Of a stretch of 64,000 nucleotides of DNA, positions 9,951-20,335 are shown piece by piece. Under the pieces are notes generated by a model. It saw only the letters and a list, made by a program, of their open reading frames with translations, did not search any database and was not told the DNA's origin. Each line of letters starts with the position of its first letter. Position 1 is the stretch's first letter. Location: assembly GCA_947359465.1 (NCBI GenBank), contig OX375873.1, positions 139,063,916-139,127,915 on the forward strand, read 5' to 3'. The stretch comes from Metellina segmentata (lineage: Eukaryota > Arthropoda > Arachnida > Araneae > Tetragnathidae). The translations under genes and the position numbers were made by a program.

Positions 9951-11695
9951 GCCCAATAAGAGGCAATAAGAAAAAGTTTAGAATACGAAAGTTGCGGTTT
10001 ATTGAAAACTCTAAAGAAGCAATTCAATTGAATATATATATAGTTCAAAATCAGATGTATATAAGCGAAAGATATAAAACTAGAAATTCAAGGAAACATA
10101 CCCTTGAGGAATTTAGAAAAAATTTAATTATGCAATGATTTCCGAGTAGAAAAATAATGTGTCACCACAACTATACATTATTCCTGAATCTGTCCTCATT
10201 CCGAAAACTAATTCTTTAAGTTTAGCACTTTCATGAAAGGGGAGTCATGCTTTACTTCAAGATGTGAACGTATTGTGAAATCTTGTTTTTCTTTATTTTG
10301 CTGTTTATCGTAGCTATGTGATGCGTTCAGTTTTATAAAAAGTAAAAAATACTGTACGATTAAGAAAAATCTCATTCAAGACAGAGCTAATTCTAACATT
10401 ATATATCAACAAATAATTATTAAATATTATCCAAGGAATAGAAGTGGTAGCTGAATAACCAAATTCTCCCTGACGATTAAGAAATAAGTTTTTGGTTTCT
10501 TAATGCCAGAAAAGAATATAAGTGGATATCACAGCGGAATTAAGATATTTTTTTGCACTTGGTCGTTAAAAATTAAGTTATAAAAAACAATATAATGACG
10601 GATTTAACACAAAAAGTGAGTACAGATTTACAGGTATCGCGTAATAAAATTTGACATCAGAAAGGCTTTTAAAAGCTAGTTCTTCATAAGTAAATTCATA
10701 GAATTAAAATAAATTCATCTAAGTTATCCATCCCATTTAATACACAGATAACACTAATTTGAGTAGATAAATCTAAATTTTAAAAAGTGTAACTCAAACC
10801 GACTTAATCTCTGAATTTATTGAACACGATCTTAGGAAACACAGATAGATCGAATTTTTAAAACGTACCTCTTGCTCAATACTATCTTGATATCCTAACG
10901 TTTCAATTTCTTTCAAAAATTGTGCAAAAATACATTTATAGCGTTCAATACGAAATAAGGAAATCTTTTTCACATAAAGTTATTTCATAAAGTCATTTCA
11001 TAAAGTCATTAATTGAACTACGAAGGATTACTCATAAATATTTCAACTTTCGGTCAGTAGTGCTGATGTAAAAAATGCAGATTTGAACACAAGATATCTT
11101 TTGGTAATGGAGATTAAAAATATTGCGATCAAGGTCAATAGTTTATAACACGAATTCTTCACATAAACTAGACGCCGACACAAAAATAACATTTATGACA
11201 AGCTAAACCAGACTCCTTCTGACTTACACTTGAGCCTATTCTTTTGCTTCAAAAGAAAACTTAAGTTACTTATATCTTTGTACACAAGAAAATAACATTT
11301 AGGACAGTTAGGACATTAGTTTAACAACCAGACATCTAATCCTTGACTTGACTCTTTAAAGTGCCCTGATCTTGGAAATGTTCGTCTTCCACTTGGGAAC
11401 GCAACTGGAGTTTGACCACTTTGGCGAATCCTTTCCTCAAGCAAAAACATTTTATTCACATTTGCAAGTGTCTGAAACATTGTTTCAAATTGGGGTCAAG
11501 TCTTAGCGACATGGCGGCGACTTTTTCTATTTCCTGTGAAGCAAAGGCGAGATTGTAACAAAGATTTGTAGAAGATAATAGCATTGATTTGTAAATCTCT
11601 AATTCTCCATATTGAATTCAAGACAGTTTCGGCAGCTTAAAAATTGGAAAACATACACATGGCAATTTTTACACATACAGGTACGGTCATCGTTA
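9951..11695. other. AT-rich non-coding DNA downstream of the cyclase gene
   Basis: No gene recognised. It includes a possible polyadenylation hexamer for the minus-strand cyclase at 11451-11456. A short direct repeat (CATAAAGTTATTTCATAAAG) lies near 10973-11007. Confidence 0.4.
11451..11456 (-). promoter_or_regulatory. Candidate polyadenylation signal of Gyc76C-like gene
   Basis: TTTATT on the plus strand is AATAAA on the minus strand, about 750 bases past the cyclase stop codon at 12206-12208. It is one of several possible hexamers in AT-rich DNA, so this is only a candidate. Confidence 0.2.
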
Positions 11696-12170
11696 GCTCT
11701 TCAAAAATGAACAGTTAATGACCAAAATAGAATCGTCAATTTTTGTTACGTTAAATCACGGTTTAGATTTTAGTTTAAAGAAAAGGTAATTTGGGATTTT
11801 ACCCTGCTATTTGTTTGGATGATTTGTCACGCAATGGCAATGTTTCGCTCTTTAGAAACGAGCGCTATTCGTGGCCAAAAAAAAAAATTGCCAATTCGCT
11901 CTTTGTGATGTTTAAAATGAAATTTTAGTTTTTAGTTAAGAAAACAACTAACTTGGGGCATATTTCTCTAATTCGTTCAGATGCTCCGCCACTTTATGAT
12001 GATTTAGCTCTTCAGAAATGAATGACTGCAGTGGCAAATAAATCCTTGTGAAGTATGTTTTAAAGCAAGTCGTAGTTTTAAGTTTAAAGAACAATTAATT
12101 TGGGACATCGCTCCAATTTGTTTGAATGGTTTATCGCTCAGTGATACCTTTGCTCCACAGGGAACAATTG
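11696..12170 (+). repeat. ~155-bp tandem repeat, three diverged copies
   Basis: Units start with GCTCTTCAAAAATGAACAG (11696), GCTCTTTAGAAACGAGCG (11848) and GCTCTTCAGAAATGAATG (12007), giving periods of 152 and 159. Each contains AGTTTAAAGAA or a variant followed by TTGGG and ATTTGTTTGGATG or a variant. The array ends ~35 bp before the cyclase stop codon, so it probably lies in the 3' untranslated region. Confidence 0.75.
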
Positions 12171-12205
12171 AGACCCCAGTGGAACTTCACACGGATAACG
12201 CTCAC

Positions 12206-13057
12206 TTAGACCAGACTCTCCTCTTTGACTGACTCCTGCGCCATCCGCGTCATAGAAATGTTGTTGGCCCTCTTCCCATCCGAGTCGTGGCCTTTGCTGC
12301 CAAGCAGCCCGGTGAAGAATTCCTTCAAGGAGCTCCTGGACCCCTTGGGAAGGATGATCTCGTCACACGAGCGCCACTTCTTGGAAGGCAGCTTGAGGAC
12401 CGGCGGCTTCAGGAAGGGGGACGACTTCTCCGAGCTCTTGGGCAAGATGAGGTCCACCTTCAAGTCCTTGTTGGTGCTGAGCAGAGGTCGCATGGATTCG
12501 TCCACGTTGATGAGTCCGTTCCGGTTGCCGGAGTCCGGCCTGCAGTTGCAGATCTGGTCCGGGTGGTGGTCGCAGTCCTCGGACCCGATGCTCTCCAGCT
12601 TGCGCTTGCGAGCTGGGGTGGGCGTGAGGGCGATGTCCACCTCTGGTCGCTGCTGCTCCATGGTGTGCAGCTCACCACAGCTGCTCGCAGAAGCGCTCCC
12701 GTACCAACTGCCGGCGTCCGGGTCCCGCACCCGCAGCAGCTTGCTGGGGTCGCCTCGGCCGAAGGAGCTGAGCCGCTTGGGCGACCGGGGGCTGTCCGAA
12801 GTGAGACGCAGGAAGACGGGCACCCCTGGGGAGGGGGGTGGCTCGTCGGCGGAGTTGGCGAAGGAGCTGTTCCTGCGGCCAGCCAGGGAGCCGCGGCGGC
12901 CCAGGTCGTTGAGCTTGGGGCTGCGCCGGCGGATGTTGTCGTCTCGCTGAACGTTGAAGAGGGGCTGCGGGGGCAAGGAGTCCGAGGCGGAGTTGGTGCG
13001 CTTCTTGGGCCCCTTCGCATGGCCCACGAGCCAGAAGGTTCGGATCTCACCCTTGCC
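12206..13057 (-). CDS. Gyc76C: Receptor guanylate cyclase Gyc76C-like, last exon (C-terminal tail)
   Basis: The exon starts after the acceptor TCTTCCAG (13065-13058) in phase 0 and runs 283 codons to a stop at 12208-12206. Residues 1-16 (GKGEIRTFWLVGHAKG) complete the cyclase domain. The remaining ~267 residues form a Ser/Pro/Arg-rich, low-complexity cytoplasmic tail, as in the Gyc76C class, which has a long extension beyond the catalytic core. Visible in the tail are R-R-x-S or K-R-x-S sites at 43-46, 54-57, 61-64 and 94-97, a basic PARKRKL at 148-154 and the C-terminus EESLV, a class I PDZ ligand. Known biology of the family: the fly protein makes cGMP and acts in semaphorin/plexin axon guidance and epithelial morphogenesis, partly through a PDZ adaptor. 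The exon is strikingly GC-rich against AT-rich introns. Open frames also exist upstream of the acceptor and on the opposite strand; I reject them. Confidence 0.93.
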   Translation of the reverse strand, partial: GKGEIRTFWLVGHAKGPKKRTNSASDSLPPQPLFNVQRDDNIRRRSPKLNDLGRRGSLAGRRNSSFANSADEPPPSPGVPVFLRLTSDSPRSPKRLSSFGRGDPSKLLRVRDPDAGSWYGSASASSCGELHTMEQQRPEVDIALTPTPARKRKLESIGSEDCDHHPDQICNCRPDSGNRNGLINVDESMRPLLSTNKDLKVDLILPKSSEKSSPFLKPPVLKLPSKKWRSCDEIILPKGSRSSLKEFFTGLLGSKGHDSDGKRANNISMTRMAQESVKEESLV

Positions 13058-13116
13058 CTGGAAGAGAATCAGTGATTCAGAAGGTTCATGAAATTGTGCA
13101 TTTGAAAACTTGTGTC

Positions 13117-13205
13117 TCAACCCTATTGGTGGTTGTCTCAACGAGATTTCTCATCAAAAATTCTGACCAGATATGGATGAACGAGATATCTCGAAATTAG
13201 TGATT
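13117..13205. mobile_element. MITE family M fragment beside splice acceptor
   Basis: Contains AACCCTATTGGTGGTTGTCTC, AACGAGATTTCTCATC, a CTGACCAGATAT block and ACGAGATATCTCG, the same modules as the TTAA MITE copies. It lies ~60 bp intronic of the last cyclase exon. Only one end is convincing. Confidence 0.5.
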
Positions 13206-13369
13206 TTTAAAGTGAGCATAGAAATTATACAATGTAGCATAATAATGAAACAAGCATGTACATAAAAAGGGGTTTGAATGGATCCCAGTATAGTGTGCTC
13301 CTCGCCCGTTCTGTTGCTCCGTTAATTAATTACCAATTACAAATACCCATTATATTGTGCACGAAGTTC

Positions 13370-13508
13370 TTAAACCTCCTGTTGATTGTCTCGACAAGGT
13401 ATCTCGTCATTAGACAGTGCCTTGATGACGAGGTACCTCATCGTCAGAAGCAAAATGGGTCAGATCGCGATAGACGAGACATCTCGTGGAAACCGCTTGG
13501 AGAGTTAA
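13370..13508. mobile_element. TTAA-flanked MITE (family M), copy 2
   Basis: A 139-bp segment with TTAA at 13370-13373 and 13505-13508. The left end reads TTAAACCTCC; the right end in reverse complement reads TTAACTCTCC. Internal modules GACAAGGTATCTCGTC, GATGACGAGGTACCTCATCG and GACGAGACATCTCG are imperfect palindromes. It lies in the last intron of the cyclase gene. Confidence 0.75.
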
Positions 13509-13769
13509 ATGCACAATTCTCTATTTCCAAAATAATTAATGTTTTTAACTTTATGGGGTAATTTTCAGGAAATATATTTTAATCTTTAAAAGTGTTTTCT
13601 TTTAAACTTCATCCATGGAGACTTATCACCTTATTTGAATATATTTTCCCATTAAGAAATGAGTGTTTTCAGTCTGCGTGTGATGGGCTCCCATGCGTCT
13701 CAATACCCGTCGAGACACGTATGCTGGGTTTAATCGTTTGAAGAGAAAGCTACATAAGGGAATCCACAT

Positions 13770-14082
13770 GTTGCGAAAACAATTAATGAAATGTGTTTTA
13801 GCTCTGAGGGATTCACACGGATATATTACAAATTGTATGTATACGTCAGCGATACGCCACGGATCGCCTCCGTTTGATTGGACGATGGAGAAGGCGATCG
13901 CAACGCCGTTCGTTTCCGTGAAATCAGTGAACTAGAGTTGAAAAGAGTGTTGGGCAAGGTAAGGCTCTCCATCGTCCAATGAGACGGAGGCGATCCGTTG
14001 CGTTTCGCTAACGTATACATACTATATGTATATATCCGTGTGAACCACTCAGAATTAAAACTCATTTCATTAATTGTTGCGG
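13770..14082. mobile_element. Foldback element with ~120-bp arms
   Basis: Arms 13770-13890 and 13967-14082 are reverse complements at roughly 85 percent by eye. Shared blocks include ACAATTAATGAAATG, TTCACACGGATATAT and GGATCGCCTCCGT..GGACGATGGAG. The spacer is ~75 bp. This is the form of a MITE or foldback transposon; it is intronic to the cyclase gene. Open frames on both strands follow from the symmetry. Confidence 0.8.
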
Positions 14083-14397
14083 GGAGAGCAACGATTGTTT
14101 TCTGAATCCCATACTGGGATGAATTTTGAGGTAGAACCTCTACCAACGTTCGCATGAGACGGACTTCTCGGAGATCCCCGGGATGAGCCTAACGGTTCTT
14201 TTGACCAACGTCTGCTGAATATTGTTATATTACAGAATTTGAACGGTTAATTTTGGAAATTCTTAACAAACATAATTAGTACAAATTTTTGGTGAATTCA
14301 TTAGAGCCAAACGCTATAGCGTGAACATTTACTAAGTGTGTTTAATGATTTTAGTGCAAAAAGGCCATTTTTACTGCAAATAAGCCCTTTTGGACAA

Positions 14398-14706
14398 GGT
14401 AAGTATTTTATTAACGTCGCACTGGAGCAACACAAAGAGCTATTGACGACGCTCCGGGATCCATCCCGAGGAAAAAGATACGAGGGCAACACCAAGTTAT
14501 TTTGAACCCAGGTCAAATGACGAGGACATACCTTCAGCTGGCACACAACTTTACAAACTTACTTACCACGCCAATTCATTTCAGACTACAACATTTGTAA
14601 CGTGAACCAGCCACCTTTGTACACGAGGGTCTTTGATTGGATTCGAACTCGCACCCCTCCGGTTGCTAATCCGCTGCTCTTCGAACCGGGCTACTGACAC
14701 CTCCAT
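14398..14706 (-). mobile_element. SINE-A copy (tRNA-headed), minus orientation
   Basis: Read on the minus strand it starts with a tRNA-like head having a B-box-like GAGTTCGAATCC. It continues through TTGGCGTGGTAAG, a GTCATTTGACCTGGGTTC block and TCGGGATGGATCCCGGAGCG, ending in TTGCTCCAGTGCGACGTTA and an A/T tail. Other copies lie at 15715, 25640, 27116, 39478, 41999, 54885 and 55143. No protein is encoded; retroposition would depend on a LINE. Confidence 0.8.
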
Positions 14707-15714
14707 ATAAACAAGGAATGCTTGACTTACAGTGCACAATAGAGAAATACAAACACGATATTAGCACACCACGAACCAATGATTAACATTCTAAAAAAAG
14801 TCACGGATTCGCCATACCTAAGCTTCTGAATGAAAAACTTGTAACAAAACAGAAAGACTTTTTAATATCTTAGCTCTAACAGCAAAGCATATTCAAAGGT
14901 TAGAGGGATCGAAAAATAGAAAAGCAAGATCTAGAAATACGTTTTCTTATGTCTTACAATATTTTTTTCTGTACAGAAAGGGAATACGAGCATTTTTGAA
15001 AAAATCTTACTGTTTAAAACATGTTTTTAAAAATTTTTTAAAAAATTACTCGCTTTTGCAAGAAACAAAATTTGCATAAAACGAAAGACAGTTAAAAAAA
15101 TAGAATAAAATAGCTGTAAAGAAATACAAGATTCAAGATGATATTTTGCATCGAAAAGTCAGTTTCTTTTTCTCAAAAGGTATAGAGTTCATAACTTTTT
15201 AGCTAGCATAGGGAACAGCAAAATTTTAATAAACCAGGCATTTTAAAGTAGGCAATCGCACAATATAAGGAGTTCTGAAAGTGAATTCGAGCAAACATTT
15301 ATGACTGCATAAAATTCTTTCCTTTGAGTATTGAAATCCAATACCCGTATTTATAAACAGGCGAAAAAGTACTTGTGTAACCGTATTTAGAACAAGGAAA
15401 AATTTTATGATATTTCTTTGTTTTAAAATTCGAAAGAAACTGCTTTTTATGGTGTATAAGTTTTAAATTTTTGTACTTAGTCAAAATATATTTTGTGAAG
15501 CAAATGTTTAAAGTGTACATTATTTTAGGGAAACATAGTTATGGGTTTCAGAAAAAAAAATTCAGAATTTTGTTACATTAATTATACAAAATTTCATTAG
15601 CGGAATAATCAATAAAAATTATAATTAAGGGCATTTAAAAATTTCATCGGCGAAACAATTGGGTTCCCTATACAATTTCGATACTTGATAAGAAACCACT
15701 TCTTAGAGAGCTGC
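14707..15714. other. AT-rich intronic stretch
   Basis: No recognisable feature beyond homopolymeric A/T runs; it lies inside the last cyclase intron. Confidence 0.4.
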
Positions 15715-15973
15715 TATGGCCCAGTTGGTAGAGTAGGGGATTAGATATCGGAGAGTTGCGAGTTTGAAACTTGTTGAAAACAAAGACCGTAGTGGAGGTT
15801 GGTACACGTTATAGTGGCCTCAAATGCCCTCACTTAGGCGTGGTGTGACAGCTCAAATGTTGGCTTCGTCACCTGACCGTGGTTCAAAATGACGAGTTCC
15901 TGTCCACGAATCTTTCCCTTCAGGATTTACACTGGGCCCGCATTAGTATTAGTGCCGCCATTGCGAAGAAAAT
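15715..15973 (+). mobile_element. SINE-A copy, plus orientation
   Basis: The head is well kept: ATGGCCCAGTTGGTAGAG resembles a tRNA A box, and GAGTTTGAAAC a decayed B box 30-40 bases on. The body contains TGGCCTCAAATG, GACCGTGGTTCAAAATGACG and ATCTTTCCCTTCAGG, matching the reversed copy at 14398-14706. It fails as a tRNA gene because no anticodon arm or acceptor pairing is present. Confidence 0.8.
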
Positions 15974-16070
15974 ACAAATACTTATCAACTTCAGAGAACG
16001 AAATACTTATGAACTTCAGAGAACGAATAACCTTTATGAACTTCAGAAAACTTCAAATACCTATCAACTT
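15974..16070 (+). repeat. ~25-bp tandem repeat at SINE-A 3' end
   Basis: AAATACTTATCAACTTCAGA plus GAACG and variants repeats about four times at the tail of the SINE copy. SINE tails often expand in this way. The repeat ends ~140 bp before a cyclase exon. Confidence 0.8.
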
Positions 16071-16210
16071 TATTAGTTTAGGAAGATAGACACCTTTTTA
16101 ATCACACTCGTTACAGTTTCCTTGCCGTTATCAAAGTACTTTGAAAGTATTAGCTTGGCAGTTTGCTAAGTTTAGGACGATTAACCCAGAGATTATAGAC
16201 TTGCACTTAC

Positions 16211-16302
16211 TTTCATCTTGACTAATCCTCTTTCCGTAGTGTAGTACCCTCCGAGCTTATCCAGCAGCTCCTTGCATTGAGGACTCATGTGGATTTTAAG
16301 AG
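16211..16302 (-). CDS. Gyc76C: Receptor guanylate cyclase Gyc76C-like, exon (end of catalytic domain)
   Basis: A 92-nt exon lies between the acceptor CTTTGGCAG (last G at 16303) and the donor GTAAGTG (starting 16210). With the split codon from the previous exon it encodes the start LKIHMSPQCKELLDKLGG and ends GLVKMK in phase 0, which meets GKGEIRTF of the last exon without loss. This is the C-terminal beta-strand region of class III nucleotide cyclases. The LDKLGG..GLV.MKGKG wording is closest to Gyc76C among the receptor cyclases I know. Confidence 0.93.
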
Positions 16303-16479
16303 CTGCCAAAGACATCGAGATGGATTAGAAAAGCATTATAGATGGAATGTAGTTTCTATATTTTCCGAGATCAAAGTTTCAATTTCAACTAATACAACAC
16401 ACTAAAATAAAATGATTAACGAAAGATAAATATTGCTTAAAGTATTTCAAGTCACAAATTGGATCTAAAAGTACTAGTA

Positions 16480-16560
16480 TCGATTGATTGGTTCAGTTTT
16501 TTCAATGTCGCAATAGCCATATTTGGCCATGCTGCACCAGACACGAGACTGTTGTTGTTG
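16480..16560. repeat. SINE-B core fragment
   Basis: TCGCAATAGCCATATTTGGCC and GCTGCACCAGACACGAGAC match the family-B core seen at 21750, 24085, 25885 and 40530. A partial reversed copy (GGTGGGATGGCGTACGGCGCC) lies near 16858. Confidence 0.55.
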
Positions 16561-16568
16561 CACATCCC

Positions 16569-16594
16569 CCTGGTGTAGGAAAGCCTACACCAGG
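16569..16594. other. Perfect 11-bp hairpin
   Basis: CCTGGTGTAGG (16569-16579), loop AAAG, CCTACACCAGG (16584-16594). It is intronic and near SINE-B debris; no function is evident. Confidence 0.7.
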
Positions 16595-17189
16595 TCCAGA
16601 AGGCCCCGTCGTGCCAGATCCCCATATACCTGCAAAAAGTCCTGATCAACCAACAGCTGCTTATACGAAGCGCCAAGACAGAGAAGAAGGTGATCAGGAC
16701 TGGCAGGTAGGGAACAGGAACAAGGAGGGAAAATTCTCTCCCCGTTCTGAAATTTGATACTTTTAAGATGGCCACTTCGAAATCTGGCCATGGCCGATTG
16801 AAAAGGCCGAGGGCCACAGCATGTGATTGAGAGTCCAGGGTGATTGCCAGCATACCAATGGTGGGATGGCGTACGGCGCCACAAGGAGACACGAGACTTG
16901 CAATATCAAGCAATGGACCTCTGGCGGTTTGTTTGTACCAAACGCCAGTTTTGCGTATGTAATGAAATCATGTAGATATAACATAAGAATGTATAAAACT
17001 TGCTTTACTATAACATATTTACAACTCCAGAAATTAGCTTATTTACATAAACAAGAATTTAACGCATTTCTACGTACGAAGCCAGCGAGGCAGAAAACAG
17101 GAATGAATCTAAAATGCAAAACTAAGTTCGTAGCTCACAAGAACTTTCGAAGCTCCGATCGGTACGTCATAACATAAAGAACAGTTGCC

Positions 17190-17430
17190 ATTGGTGGCCC
17201 ATTTGGAGGTCATTCTGAAGAATGAAGCATCTGATGTCATCGCATGTTTATTTACTTTCAGGTTTTGAGTTGTTACCTGGACGTAGTCTTGCCTCTACAG
17301 ACCATACACAAATTTTAGTGACACAAAAGAAAAAGAAATTGAATCTGATAGGATTCGAACCTGCGCCGTCTCCAACTCGAAGTTTGTTGGATCAGTGGAC
17401 ATACCCACTGAGACACGACGCCCCCAGGAG
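17190..17430 (-). mobile_element. tRNA-headed SINE (family B-like), minus orientation
   Basis: In reverse complement the head reads GGGCGTCGTGTCTCAGTGGG, a tRNA-like A box, followed by GCAGGTTCGAATCC as B box. A body rich in TTTCTTTTTCTTTTGTGTCA follows. Similar heads occur at the right ends of 21718-21925, 24055-24275 and 37880-38075. Confidence 0.65.
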
Positions 17431-17479
17431 AAATACCGGAGAGGTAATAGCGTCATTGCCAAATGCTCGCCGACAGCAA

Positions 17480-17864
17480 ATATGAATAAAGTCGTACTCT
17501 GACACGTGAAAAATCGGGTTCGTTTGACACTAATGAAATCGCAGTCACAGCTTATGTACTCCTATCTACGAATTAGTCAAAGCGATAGAATGATAAACGA
17601 GCAGCACACCCACAGTGTCGTTCTGTACTTATTTATTATCGATAATTTACTCCCCTAATTTACGACCCTTGAAAAGTGAGTCGCTGGGCAGCATTGATTT
17701 AGAGAAGCACTCTTGTGATTCTGGTAATTACGTTGCTGCCATAAACGCGTTATTAAAAGTTATTAATTACTTTTCCCAAAGTTAGAAGCAAATAAATTTG
17801 TGGCTTTCAGGCAGTCGAGAATATTGTAACTGCGCGAATATTTTTCTAAATATTTTTCTTTTTA
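17480..17864. other. Intronic stretch, nothing recognised
   Basis: AT-rich intron sequence with no repeat or coding pattern identified. Confidence 0.4.
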
Positions 17865-18165
17865 ATAAGATAATGATTAGTAGCAGCTTTATATCACACG
17901 AGAGGAAAGTTTGTACGTAATGAGGAATATTAAACACGAGTTTCACAACGAGAAAAGGACACATGGAGTAGTAACTGTTCAGTGCACTATAAAAATGAAA
18001 TTTTATTTATTGACACCATATTATGTTATGCAATATATTCTGTGTAAGAAATTATACTACATGAAATTTATGAGTACCATATTAGCCATTACCTTATTAA
18101 CCAGTACTATATTAAGTAAAACCACGTTAACATGAATTACATAAGGAAAGCAAGATTTTTATACA
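17865..18165 (+). repeat. Diverged direct repeat, copy 1
   Basis: Shares AGCAGCTTTAT, GAGGAATATTAAAC, GAGAAAAGGACA and GCCATATTATGTTATGCA-like phrases in the same order with 18235-18700, allowing indels. It is an old duplicated repeat of unknown type inside a cyclase intron. Confidence 0.6.
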
Positions 18166-18234
18166 TAAAGTAGTTGAAATAAATAATTATTAATTATAAG
18201 ATGCACCCAAATTCATTTAGCTTACAGCGGTATT

Positions 18235-18700
18235 TTAATAATTTAATGATCAGAGTAACAGCTTTATGAAACAAGAGACAAGCTTTCACGTGGTGAGGAA
18301 TATTAAACCGAAGATTTATGCAGAGAAAAGGACATAGTAGACGTTACGATAGAAATAACCTACCTAACATGTTTTCGAAGACACTAAATGCTTATTTTCA
18401 TGATGACGAGAAGTACAGAATCGTATTGAAAATTGTTTAAATGATACTTAACACTATCAAAATTATAATATAATTATTTTTTTTTGACTTAAGAAATATA
18501 GTGGTTAGTTTTAAAACAGCGTTACAGTAAAATATTATCTTTGCAAATTAATGAGTTTCTGCTCTAAGTCCACGATTTTCAGTAATAAATATTCTGCGTA
18601 CGATAAAAGTGGAGTTTTATTTATCGGCGCCATATTATGTTATGCAGTATATACTGGGTAAAAAATGTCACTTCGTGAACATTAACTCCATCTTAGTATG
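18235..18700 (+). repeat. Diverged direct repeat, copy 2
   Basis: Second copy of the 17865-18165 unit, lengthened by about 150 bases between the GAGAAAAGGACAT block and the ATTTATCGGCGCCATATTATG block. Confidence 0.6.
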
Positions 18701-20236
18701 GATAGAGGTCGGGAAGTAAGCTACCAATTTTTTGTAATTTTTTAATACTGTTTTAAATAAAACTCGTAATAATTAATAAATAATTTTTATAAACACTCAA
18801 TTACTTTTCAGCTTACGCGGGATGACAAATGCAAGTTGGTCCTCAGAATGTCGCTGGCGTTGCATGAACGAAACTAGTATTCACATATGCAACTGATTTT
18901 TTAAATGCAGATTGAAAACTGTTTTAAAAATCTTAAATTTGCTTAATTATTTTAGTTTAGTTGTGAAAATTCGGACCACTGAAGATATCAGTGTATATTC
19001 CAGTTTCAGACATTGTGTGGTTGGCTATTTCGGTTCCATTGGTTATTCGAAACTTTTCTGTTTAGTAAATATTTTTAATAGGAAAAATCAGTTTTCCCGT
19101 TGTATACACAAGCAAGAATATAACTTTCACTAACCGAGCTCCGATAGCTGAGTCCATGTTATCCGAACCAAATTTGATAGATTTTAAAGCTTAAAAAAAA
19201 GCGCGCTTTCTCCTTCATGGGTTAGGTTTAGCGAACAGATGGTTAATTAGGTGTTTTGAAGTTAGTTTGAATAAGCTGCGACGAACCCAAGACTAAATAA
19301 AATTCAATAAAATGTATTCGAAAGCACCATATGAACAATCAGGAAAACAATAATAGCATGGTATAACATTTAAGTAAACAGCATGAAAACAAAATAGGCT
19401 AAAAATATACACTAAAAACATCTTATCGATAACACATGAAGAAAAAAAACCAGAAGTGAAAAGTGAGCGCGTAACAGAAATACCCCTGAGAACTTCTTCC
19501 AGAATGGATCCGAGGAATGGATTATTCTTAACTCTTGATTTATCAATCTTTCAAAAGTAGTACTATTGGGTTGATGTAAAAGTTCACCCCGTTATTTTGC
19601 CAAAACGTAAAGAGAAATCATTCTATTTACTAAACAATTACATCCCAAATGAATCTAGAATGACCTTTTTCTCTCTCTCCGGTAGCTGCATCATCCCGCG
19701 CTCATGCAAGTTCGGAGGTTTCTAGCTAAAGAACGCATCCAGGTGTCGGAACTTTAAGAACCATCTTAAGGCACGTGGGAATTGTCAAAGGGCACACTCA
19801 CTTTGCACAACACATATCTGTGAAGCATTCTTGCCTTTTGTGAAATTAAAAAAAAACATACTATGTCGAAAATGCTCTTTATTTTCTGTCATTTTTAGTG
19901 CTTAACGCAATTTAAGAAACGCAACGCAATGACACAAATTTTTCCCCAAATACTCCCTGAAGTTCTTTCTTTCAAACAAAATCCAAACAGGTCTTAATGG
20001 ACATGTGAAGCAGATAACACTTAGGTTTTGCACTGCAATGCGAACAACGGGACTAACTTTCGCATCAACCTAATAGTAACATGCAGTACATAAATTTATT
20101 TCTATTTTTAGTGTGAGCTGTTTTGTTTCTACGTCCGTACTATCCGATGTGACCTCGGTCCAAATTAACTCGGATAATCAAGTTTTGAATGCATTCCTAA
20201 ATGAATCACATAAGCTTCACATTTCCTCCTTCTTAC
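18701..20236. other. Intronic DNA, no feature recognised
   Basis: AT-rich; short frames such as 18912-19133 carry no motif. The stretch ends at the cyclase exon 20237-20335. Confidence 0.4.
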
Positions 20237-20335
20237 CTTCTCCATTTGATTCCATCCTGGACGCTGTGTTGACCGTATCACCAAACAAGCAGTAGCGAGG
20301 CATGGTGAGTCCAACCACACCCGCACACACTGGGC
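20237..20335 (-). CDS. Gyc76C: Receptor guanylate cyclase Gyc76C-like, exon (catalytic core 2)
   Basis: A 99-nt exon lies between acceptor TATACAG (last G at 20336) and donor GTAAG (from 20236). It encodes [19 protein letters not shown] then [13 protein letters not shown], entering and leaving in phase 1. With the junction Gly as residue 1, Cys16 in RYCLFGD is the second guanine-specifying position. Asn23 and Arg27 in VNTASR are the transition-state residues of class III cyclases. All are intact, so the domain looks catalytically competent. Note that a frame one base off is open across the exon and beyond; only the spliced phase matches the family. Confidence 0.95.

Noticed and set aside
12460..13050. 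196-codon minus-strand frame overlapping the cyclase exon
   Set aside because: Alternative frame of the same GC-rich exon; its Ser/Thr/Pro-only composition is typical of an off-frame reading.
12225..13075. Long plus-strand open frames of 241 and 262 codons
   Set aside because: They are antisense to the cyclase last exon, arise from its high GC content, and carry no domain. The minus-strand frame joins other cyclase exons in phase.
15715..15790. Functional tRNA gene
   Set aside because: A-box text is present but no anticodon arm or acceptor stem pairs, and the flanks match SINE-A copies.
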